Assembly: GCF_000613245.1 (NCBI RefSeq)
Contig: NZ_HG964937.1
Span: 1,550,523-1,614,522, forward strand
From: Mycobacterium asiaticum DSM 44297
GTDB lineage: Bacteria > Actinomycetota > Actinomycetes > Mycobacteriales > Mycobacteriaceae
Direction: 5' to 3'
DNA length: 64,000 nt
A program made the position numbers and the translations under genes. A model generated the notes under the pieces. The model saw only the letters and a list, made by a program, of their open reading frames with translations, was not told the DNA's origin and did no database searches. Each line of letters begins with the position of its first letter. Within the stretch, counting starts at the first letter, position 1. Positions 57,840 through 64,000 of this stretch are shown here, one piece after another.

Positions 57840-59093
57840 TCATCCGGCGAACGGCGGTCGCGCCATCACGGTGGGCCGGAAGCCGTATTTTTGACCCGCA
57901 CCGGCCGCGCTGGCGCCCGCGCCCGCCCCGGCCAGCGGCAAGCCGCCCATCAGGTTCCCGGCCGCCGATTCCGGGACTGCGCTGATCGTGCTGACCGGCA
58001 AGGGCGCCGCGTGGCTGACCGGCGGCGCCAGTGAGGCGATCGTGGCCGGCACGGACAGCTTCCCGACGGCGGCCGCCTGGCCCATGCCGGCGCCGATGCC
58101 CCCGCTCCCGAGCAGGCCGCCCAAACCACCCAGCCCGTGGGCGGCGCCGCCCGCGGCGGCCGACGCTGCCGCGGGTGCCAGCCCCTTGCTGAGCGATAGC
58201 AGCGTGTTGGCCATACCGGTGGAGAAATAAGGCAGTCCCTCGATGTTGTACGCCGGGCCGGCGAAGTTCCGGAATACACCCACGAACCACGAGGGGTTGA
58301 TGGCGTTGCTCCCACCGAGGCCCGAGGCGAGCGAACCGGCGATCGAATTGGCCGGGAAGGTCATGAAATTCGCCGAGGTCGACGACAACGTCGGCAGCCC
58401 CAGCAGGTTGAACCACTGGGCGAACATCGGGTCGGTTGCCGGGTTAGCCAGCGCCGTCAGCGCGGTGTTGATCTGATTGACGAGGTTGTTCAGGGCGTCG
58501 GTGGCTGATTCGGCTGGCGCCGCGGCGGCCTGGGCTACCGCGACGGATTGCGCCGCCGATGCGGCCGGGTTCGCCACCTGCGGCGGCTGCGCGAACGGCG
58601 TCACCTTGGCGGCGGTGGCCGATGAGCTCGCGTACTGATACATCGTCGCGGCGTTCTGCGCCCACATCTCGGCGTACTGCGCCTCCAGCGTCGCGATCAC
58701 GTTGTTGTTCTGGCCGAGCACATTGGTGGCGAGCGCTTGGGAAAGCAGGGCCCGGTTCTCAGCGATCAGGGCCGGCGGCACTGTCGAGGCGAAGGCCGTC
58801 TCGTATGCCCCCGCCGCCGCGCTGGCCTTGCTGGCGGCCTCCTGTGCCTGCGCGGCCGTTTGATTCATCCAGGCCACATACGGCGTTGCTGCTTGGGCCA
58901 TCGATGCCGACGCCGGCCCCAGCCACTCCTCGCCGGTCAGCGAGGTGATGACGGCGTCGTAGGCCGTCGCGGTCGACGACAGCTCCGCGGCCAGGCCATT
59001 CCATGCGGACGCGGCGGCCATCATCGGTCCCGAACCCGGCCCGGTGTACATCATCGCGGAGGTGAACTCAGGCGGTAACGACCCAAAATCCAT
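57840..59093 (-). CDS. PPE family protein (PPE-SVP), PPE26-like, paired with upstream PE
   Basis: This 417-residue protein starts MDFGSLPPEFTSAMMYTGPG at ATG 59093, 10 nt after the PE stop. The PPE domain includes ALATNVLGQNNNVIATLEAQYAEMW (in part), the SVP-like motif is VGKLSVPATIAS (about 355, lacking the usual W) and the tail is QKYGFRPTVMARPPFAG. A glycine/alanine-rich stretch (AHGLGGLGGLLGSGGIGAG, about 335) precedes the SVP motif. The PE-PPE spacing is typical of a cotranslated secreted pair. Confidence 0.9.
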   Translation of the reverse strand: MDFGSLPPEFTSAMMYTGPGSGPMMAAASAWNGLAAELSSTATAYDAVITSLTGEEWLGPASASMAQAATPYVAWMNQTAAQAQEAASKASAAAGAYETAFASTVPPALIAENRALLSQALATNVLGQNNNVIATLEAQYAEMWAQNAATMYQYASSSATAAKVTPFAQPPQVANPAASAAQSVAVAQAAAAPAESATDALNNLVNQINTALTALANPATDPMFAQWFNLLGLPTLSSTSANFMTFPANSIAGSLASGLGGSNAINPSWFVGVFRNFAGPAYNIEGLPYFSTGMANTLLSLSKGLAPAAASAAAGGAAHGLGGLGGLLGSGGIGAGMGQAAAVGKLSVPATIASLAPPVSHAAPLPVSTISAVPESAAGNLMGGLPLAGAGAGASAAGAGQKYGFRPTVMARPPFAG

Positions 59094-59103
59094 GTCAGCG
59101 CCC

Positions 59104-59403
59104 TTAACGGCTCGCGGCCGCGTTGGCGGCCTCGGTGGCTGCATACGACCCCGCGCTGGTGCTCAGGGTGTTGACGAACAGCTCGTGGATGGCCGCCGCC
59201 TGTGCGCTGACCGCCTGGTAGAGCTGGGCGTGCGCGGCGAACTGCGCCGCGGTGAGCGCCGACACCTCGTCAGCGGCGGCCGGCACCACGCCCGTCGTCG
59301 GGGCAGCCGATGCCGCGTTCTGGGCATCCAGAGCCGTGCCGATCCCTTGCAGGCTGGCGGCTGCCGCTGTCAGGGCTTCCGGCTGTGTGGTCACGTACGA
59401 CAT
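59104..59403 (-). CDS. PE family protein (PE18-like)
   Basis: This 99-residue bare PE domain (MSYVTTQPEALTAAAASLQG; VVPAAADEVSALTAAQFAAH; YQAVSAQAAAIHELF) has the YxxxE export signal region. It is 10 nt upstream of its PPE partner and 43 nt downstream of another PPE, the PPE25-PE18-PPE26 order of ESX-5. It differs from the PE at 57179-57478 at only a modest number of positions, pointing to duplication. Confidence 0.94.
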   Translation of the reverse strand: MSYVTTQPEALTAAAASLQGIGTALDAQNAASAAPTTGVVPAAADEVSALTAAQFAAHAQLYQAVSAQAAAIHELFVNTLSTSAGSYAATEAANAAASR

Positions 59404-59446
59404 GTGTTTCTCCTCGGTTCGGTTGACGGTTGGGTTCGGTCGCCGG

Positions 59447-60634
59447 CTACCCGGCGGATGGTGAGCGGGTCAGCACGTTGTATTTGAAGCCGTACTTGGC
59501 GGTGTAGGTGCTGCCGCGGCGGCCGGAGCCGGTCGGCATGCCCTGGATCAAACTTGACGTCCCGGCATGCGGGGCGGCGTTGGCGCCGTCGAAGCTCGCG
59601 GGTGCGCCGGGGAGCGGGGTGACGTTCGAAACTGTGTTCGCGGCCCACGTCGGCGGCACCGACAACTTCCCGACCAGGCCTGCCTGACCCCAACCCGCGA
59701 CGGGAGTCCCCCAGGCGCCGATCGCGCCGGGAGGTGGCAGGGCCCCGCCCAGCGCCGGGCTGGGAGCGGGCGCGCCGGGCACCAAGCCGGCTCCCCACGC
59801 GGTCGTGAAATTCATTGTGCCGATCGGGAAGTAGGGCCAGTTGGTGGTCGAGTTCGCGAGCCCTTGGTTACCGACGGCAAGCGTCCCGCCGCCGAGCAGG
59901 GAGGAGATCAGCCCACCGTTGCCGACCAGCCAGGACGGCCAGCCCGTTATCTGCCCCGTCGAATCGACGGTGAATCCCCAATAGGTCAGGAATCCGTCAA
60001 TGGCCGACGTCAGCGACGGGGCCGGGACCGACGTCGCGGCCGCGGCGTTGCCCGCCGGGATGGCAGCGGCCCGCTCGACCGCCGCCGCCTGTTCCTGAAC
60101 TCCGTTCGGGTCGGCAGTTTTCGGCGGTTCGGTGAACGGGTTCAATACCGAGGCGGTCGCCGAGGAGGCGGCGTAGCCGTACATCGCGACGGCGTCCTGC
60201 GCCCACATCTCGGCGTACTCGGCTTCGGTGGCCGCTATCGCCGGCGTGTTCTGACCGAAGAAGTTCGTTGCCACCAGCACCGCCAGCAATGCCCGGTTTG
60301 CCGCTATTACCGCGGGCGGCACCGTCATCGCGAACGCGGTCTCGTATGCCGCCGCTGCCGCCCTCGCCTGCATCCCGGCCTGCTCAGCCTGGTCGGCGGT
60401 GGCGCCCAGCCAAGCCACGTAAGGTGCCGCCGCGGCCATCATCGCCGCCGAGGCTGGCCCCACCCAGGGTGAGCTGGTGAGTTCGGTGACCACGGCGCCG
60501 TACCCGGCGGCCGCTGTGCCCAATTCTGCGGCCAGCCCATCCCAGCCTGCCGCGGCGGCCAGCATCGGCCCGGATCCCGGGCCGGCGTACATCCGGCCCG
60601 AATTGATTTCGGGCGGCAACGCCCCGAAGTCCAA
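59447..60634 (-). CDS. PPE family protein (PPE-SVP), PPE25-like
   Basis: This protein of about 395 residues reads LDFGALPPEINSGRMYAGPG, LVATNFFGQNTPAIAATEAEYAEMW (in part), with the SVP motif VGKLSVPPTWAANT near 330 and tail AKYGFKYNVLTRSPSAG. GAGGAGG lies one base from GTG 60640 but 7 nt from TTG 60634, so TTG is the more likely start. It is the first gene of the PPE-PE-PPE-PE-esxM-esxN run and is separated from eccC5 by a terminator and a gene-free region. Confidence 0.88.
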   Translation of the reverse strand: MDFGALPPEINSGRMYAGPGSGPMLAAAAGWDGLAAELGTAAAGYGAVVTELTSSPWVGPASAAMMAAAAPYVAWLGATADQAEQAGMQARAAAAAYETAFAMTVPPAVIAANRALLAVLVATNFFGQNTPAIAATEAEYAEMWAQDAVAMYGYAASSATASVLNPFTEPPKTADPNGVQEQAAAVERAAAIPAGNAAAATSVPAPSLTSAIDGFLTYWGFTVDSTGQITGWPSWLVGNGGLISSLLGGGTLAVGNQGLANSTTNWPYFPIGTMNFTTAWGAGLVPGAPAPSPALGGALPPPGAIGAWGTPVAGWGQAGLVGKLSVPPTWAANTVSNVTPLPGAPASFDGANAAPHAGTSSLIQGMPTGSGRRGSTYTAKYGFKYNVLTRSPSAG

Positions 60635-61120
60635 CACCACCCCTCCTCAGCCGGCCGCGTTCGCACTCTGGCTCGCGGGCCGGACGCCATCGGCATCGGT
60701 CGAACGGCGAATCGGGCTCACCGGAACCGCGACGTTCCGGGTGCCTCTCCCCCAGTGGAATTCGCTAAAGCCCGTGTGAAAAGTCGAGAACGATAGCATT
60801 GTCAGCGGTTTGCTGGCCTGTTATCGACCTGTTGCATATGAAATACATTAGATTGCGGACTGCTAACCCGATGGCCACGACGCCAACAATTCACTCCCTG
60901 CACACCGATGTTCAGCTTTCGTTAAACCAGCGGTTGTGCTTATGCCGTGCACGCTGCGGAAACAGGTCAATTTGCAGTCCAACACAGCCACGCGGCCAGC
61001 AGTAGGCGACCATATGTTTTTTCTATGAACGTGCGGTTGAGAGACCTGTTTCTATGAAGGCTCATAGCAACAGCTTCAAGCTGCGGTGCCTCTAGCGGGA
61101 TCCGAGCAGCTGGCAACGCC
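60635..61120. other. Gene-free promoter/leader region upstream of the PPE25-like gene
   Basis: This 486-nt region has no supported gene. Its left half has a perfect 7-bp hairpin CCGGAAC-CGCGAC-GTTCCGG at 60721-60740, 87 nt upstream of the PPE start; its right half is AT-richer and likely promoter DNA. The interval corresponds to the place of cyp143 and Rv1786 (ferredoxin) in M. tuberculosis, and I see no trace of either. Confidence 0.5.
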
Positions 61121-61167
61121 AAAAAGCTACTGCCGCCGCGCGTGAAGTCCGCGCGGCGGCAGTAGCT
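61121..61167 (-). terminator. Strong intrinsic terminator of the eccC5 transcript
   Basis: A perfect 18-bp inverted repeat (61125-61142 with 61150-61167) has a 7-nt loop and, read on the minus strand, is followed by TTTTT (61125-61121, partly within the stem). It lies 16 nt past the eccC5 stop at 61183. Such U-tailed hairpins are uncommon in mycobacteria. It should separate eccC5 transcription from the PPE-to-eccA5 run. Confidence 0.9.
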
Positions 61168-61182
61168 GTGTGTAGTCCGGTG

Positions 61183-64000
61183 CTACCGGCGCACCTCGGT
61201 GGCGGCAACCTGGACAAACACGCCGGTGTCCTCCGCCATCAGCAGGCCTCGACCACGCGGCAGCGGACCGCCCTTCATCTTGCCGCGGATGAAACCCTCG
61301 TCCGGGTCGGCATCCATCACCAGCAACGGCGCGTTGGCCTGGTGCAGGGCCCGCAGCATCGGGTCGCTGCCCGCCGAGGACCAGCCACCGAAGGTACGGG
61401 TCACGATCACGTGCAACCCGACGTCGGCGGCCCGGTTCACGAACGGGACGGCCTTGTGCAACGGCGAATCGAAGCCCGGCGGCAGCTGCTGAATGTCGTC
61501 CACGATCAAGAAGATCTCGGGCCCACTCCACCAGGACCGCGACAGCAGCTCTTCGGCGGACAAGCCGGGTGGCGGCTCACGGCCGGCCAGCGCCGCCGAA
61601 AGCTCGCCCATCATCGCCACCACGCCGTCGAGGTTGTAGGCGAACCTTTCGACATAGTCGGATCCGAGCGTGGTCAGCAGCTGACGGCGCGGGTCGATCA
61701 GCCACACCTGAGCGGACTTCTTGCCGGCCGGTGGCGGCGGAGCGCTGGTGGCGCCCGGCGCATACAACCGCCCGATCTCGGACATGATGGTCGCCAGCGT
61801 CGTGGTGCGCCCGCACTCGCGACGGCCCGTCACCATCAGGTGTGCGTTCTCGGCGAAGTTGAGATACACCGGCTGCAAGTCCAATTCCGATATGGCCCAA
61901 GCAATTCCGCCCGCACCGACACCCTGACGGGTGTCCCGCGCCGCCAGCTCGCGCACCTGCTCCACGCCGAACTTCGCCGGCAGCCGTCGCACCGGCGGAG
62001 CCGCTGCGGTGGTGAGCCGGCTGACCGCCGCGATGACGCTGTCGCTCTCGAACACGTTGTTGGGCGTGCTGCTCAGCGCCGGCCGGGCCACCAAGGTGTG
62101 CAGGCCGGCCTGCGGGTCGCTGTCCAGTCGGACATAGTTCACGGCCACCATGCCGCGGCCCGGCTTGACCGGGACGTCCTTGGCGAACCGGGAACGCACC
62201 AGCTTGGCGTCCTCCACCGCGGCCAGCCGCAGCTCGACGCGGGAGCCGAAACCGCTACGCACGGGCGGCCGCAGCTCCGATTCCCGGTCGGCGGTGACGA
62301 TCACGTGCACGCCGAACGAAGGACCCTGGTTGATGATCAGGTTGACCTGGTCGATCAACACCTCGTTTTCCTCGGCCAGCGCCCGGTAGTTGTCGATGAC
62401 GAGGTAGACGTCGCCGAATCCGTCGTTGGGAACAGGTCCGGCTTCGTCGCCGAACTTGCGGCGGCGGAACATCTCCATTGACGCGATGCCGTACTCGAGG
62501 AAGCTGCGCTTGCGCTCTCGCACCAGCGCGAGCAGTTCGGCGACCGTCCGCCGCACCCCGTACGGGTCGGTAGGGCCGGCCACCTCGCCCACGTGCGGCA
62601 GCCGGGCGATCGTGGTCAACGCCGTGCTGCTGTACGCCAGGCAGTAGAACTGCACCTGCTCGGGAGTGTGGGTCAGGGCGGCCGAGCAGATCAGTGTCTG
62701 CAACGCCGTCGTCTTGCCCGAACCACCGGCGCCCAGGATCAGCACGTTGGAGCCGGGGCCCGAGGTGTCGACGGTCCACGGCGGCTGGTCGTGCTTGAAC
62801 GGCCGGTCGATGATGCCGATCGGGAACACCAGGTTGCGGGCCGAGCCGTAGTCCTTGTGCCAGGGGTGGCCGAGGAAACGGTTGACCAGCTCGTCGATGG
62901 CGACCGGTTCGGTCAGCGGGGGCTGCCACAACCGGTACGGCTCGAAGTTGATCCTGCGCAGCTGGTCGATGATCACGGTGCCGACCTTGGGCGTCCGGAT
63001 CGCTTCCTCTTCCTCGTCCTCTTCGGTCGCCGCGCCGTTGACTTCGCCGTTGGTGTAGCTGGGCACCGGCGGCGGTTCCACGCTGGGCCCGCCGACGCTC
63101 ACCTCGAGTGGGGTGAACGAGTTGGTGAACAACTGGGGGCGCACGTAGTCGATGCTGTGCACCAGCACCGGTGCCTCCTCGCCGTCGACGGAGGTGATCC
63201 GCAGGTAATCCCGCCAGAGGAACTCGGCCTGGAACCGGATGATGTCCTCGAGGCTCTTCCGGAAATAACCGAGACCGGCCTGGGCCGGCAGGTTCACCGC
63301 GTTGGGCACACCGGCCGCCTGCGCAGCCCCGGCGGTACGAGCCTTCAGCACCAGGCGGTAACCCATGTTCTCCATGAGCTTTTCGGCGCGACTCTCGATC
63401 GTCTGCGAGGCCATCATGAGGTGGATCCAGTACGCGCGGCCCTGCCGGCCGATCGAGTCCAGCACGTCGACGGCGGTCGGCATGATGCGGAACCACTCGT
63501 AGAACTCGTCGATCACCACGACCAGCATCGGCAGCGGCGCCATGTCCTGGCCACGAGCGCGCATCCTGGCCCGGACGGCGTTGTACTCCTTGGCGTCATC
63601 GACGCCGGCGCTGTCGCAGATCGCCTTGCGTCGCGCGATCTCGCCCCACAGCGCGTCCAGGAACCGTTCCATCAGCGCCTGGTCTTCTTCCAGGTCGGTG
63701 ATGATGCGTGAAACGTGTGGAACCCCGGCGAACGGCTTGACGGCCGATCCACCCTTGAGGTCGGCCAGCACGAACTGCAGCTCCTCCGGCGGGTGGCCGA
63801 GCATCAGCGACTCGATCACGGTGCGCACCAGCGTCGACTTACCGGAACCGGTGGTACCCGACATGACACCGTGCGGACCGTCGCCGCCTTCGTCCAGGGA
63901 CTTCATGTCCAGGAACAGCAGCTCGCCGTTGTCGGAGCGATTGCCGAACGGCACCCGCAGCCGGGAGCGGCCCATCGTGTCGGTGCGGCTACCCCACAGG
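61183..64000 (-). CDS. eccC5: EccC5, FtsK/SpoIIIE-type motor ATPase of ESX-5, C-terminal part
   Basis: About 938 residues are visible; the N-terminal part lies beyond the window edge. Three ATPase domains are present: the first with Walker A SGTTGSGKSTLVR and Walker B MLVVVIDEFYEWF, the second with LGAGGSGKTTALQ and VYLVIDNYRAL, the third with a degenerate P-loop TGRRECGRTTTLA and IFLIVDDIQQLPP. EccC recognises Esx and PE/PPE signals and powers export. The frame is open to the edge; the first ATG in the window (63975) is internal. A strong terminator follows the stop. Confidence 0.96.
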   Translation of the reverse strand, partial: LWGSRTDTMGRSRLRVPFGNRSDNGELLFLDMKSLDEGGDGPHGVMSGTTGSGKSTLVRTVIESLMLGHPPEELQFVLADLKGGSAVKPFAGVPHVSRIITDLEEDQALMERFLDALWGEIARRKAICDSAGVDDAKEYNAVRARMRARGQDMAPLPMLVVVIDEFYEWFRIMPTAVDVLDSIGRQGRAYWIHLMMASQTIESRAEKLMENMGYRLVLKARTAGAAQAAGVPNAVNLPAQAGLGYFRKSLEDIIRFQAEFLWRDYLRITSVDGEEAPVLVHSIDYVRPQLFTNSFTPLEVSVGGPSVEPPPVPSYTNGEVNGAATEEDEEEEAIRTPKVGTVIIDQLRRINFEPYRLWQPPLTEPVAIDELVNRFLGHPWHKDYGSARNLVFPIGIIDRPFKHDQPPWTVDTSGPGSNVLILGAGGSGKTTALQTLICSAALTHTPEQVQFYCLAYSSTALTTIARLPHVGEVAGPTDPYGVRRTVAELLALVRERKRSFLEYGIASMEMFRRRKFGDEAGPVPNDGFGDVYLVIDNYRALAEENEVLIDQVNLIINQGPSFGVHVIVTADRESELRPPVRSGFGSRVELRLAAVEDAKLVRSRFAKDVPVKPGRGMVAVNYVRLDSDPQAGLHTLVARPALSSTPNNVFESDSVIAAVSRLTTAAAPPVRRLPAKFGVEQVRELAARDTRQGVGAGGIAWAISELDLQPVYLNFAENAHLMVTGRRECGRTTTLATIMSEIGRLYAPGATSAPPPPAGKKSAQVWLIDPRRQLLTTLGSDYVERFAYNLDGVVAMMGELSAALAGREPPPGLSAEELLSRSWWSGPEIFLIVDDIQQLPPGFDSPLHKAVPFVNRAADVGLHVIVTRTFGGWSSAGSDPMLRALHQANAPLLVMDADPDEGFIRGKMKGGPLPRGRGLLMAEDTGVFVQVAATEVRR

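Overview
The window is high-GC actinobacterial DNA and almost certainly comes from a slow-growing Mycobacterium. It carries a complete set of ESX-5 core genes except for the 5' end of eccC5. It also has nine PPE and two PE genes, and its order mirrors, in reverse, the M. tuberculosis block from Rv1845c/gnd1 to eccC5 (synteny judged from memory, no database search). I cannot name the species. The PE_PGRS genes, vapBC13 and the cyp143 pair that interrupt this block in M. tuberculosis are absent.

Left part (1-11041, + strand): the tail of a BlaR-like M56 membrane peptidase; gnd1 (6-phosphogluconate dehydrogenase, frameshifted as read); guaB1; two membrane CBS-domain proteins; glcB (malate synthase G); a VWA/solute-binding-like membrane protein; and a haloalkane dehalogenase. 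Convergent to these is the glycine cleavage P protein, behind a tandem glycine riboswitch. Next come a MerR regulator, a DUF151 nuclease-like protein, a second MerR regulator, garA, gcvH, a DUF881-DUF1290-DUF881 membrane set, pgsA2, secA2 and ilvG. A 59-bp tandem repeat fills the secA2-pgsA2 gap.

Middle (24.5-36.6 kb): a BacA-type ABC importer, an M13 metalloprotease lipoprotein, a flavin dehydrogenase plus VOC-protein pair, a TetR regulator, an F420-type nitroreductase-like protein, a trypsin-like secreted protease, a sterol-desaturase-like protein, a broken esterase gene, an NDH-2-like oxidoreductase and mgtC.

Right part (36.6-64 kb): seven PPE genes without PE partners, two DUF732 secreted proteins, then the ESX-5 genes eccA5-eccE5-mycP5-eccD5-espG5-esxN-esxM-PE-PPE-PE-PPE (listed left to right; all on the - strand) and eccC5. 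The stretch between mgtC and eccA5 looks like a magnesium-linked PPE island. A well-formed M-box (Mg2+ riboswitch) precedes one PPE gene. Downstream of it lie two copies of a PPE-PPE-DUF732 cassette, and mgtC closes the block. The second PPE of each cassette ends in a motif that closely resembles the C-terminal domain of the adjacent MgtC.

Four probable single-base indels, in or beside G/C runs, break gnd1, mycP5 and an esterase gene (two in the esterase). Sequencing error is the first explanation to exclude.
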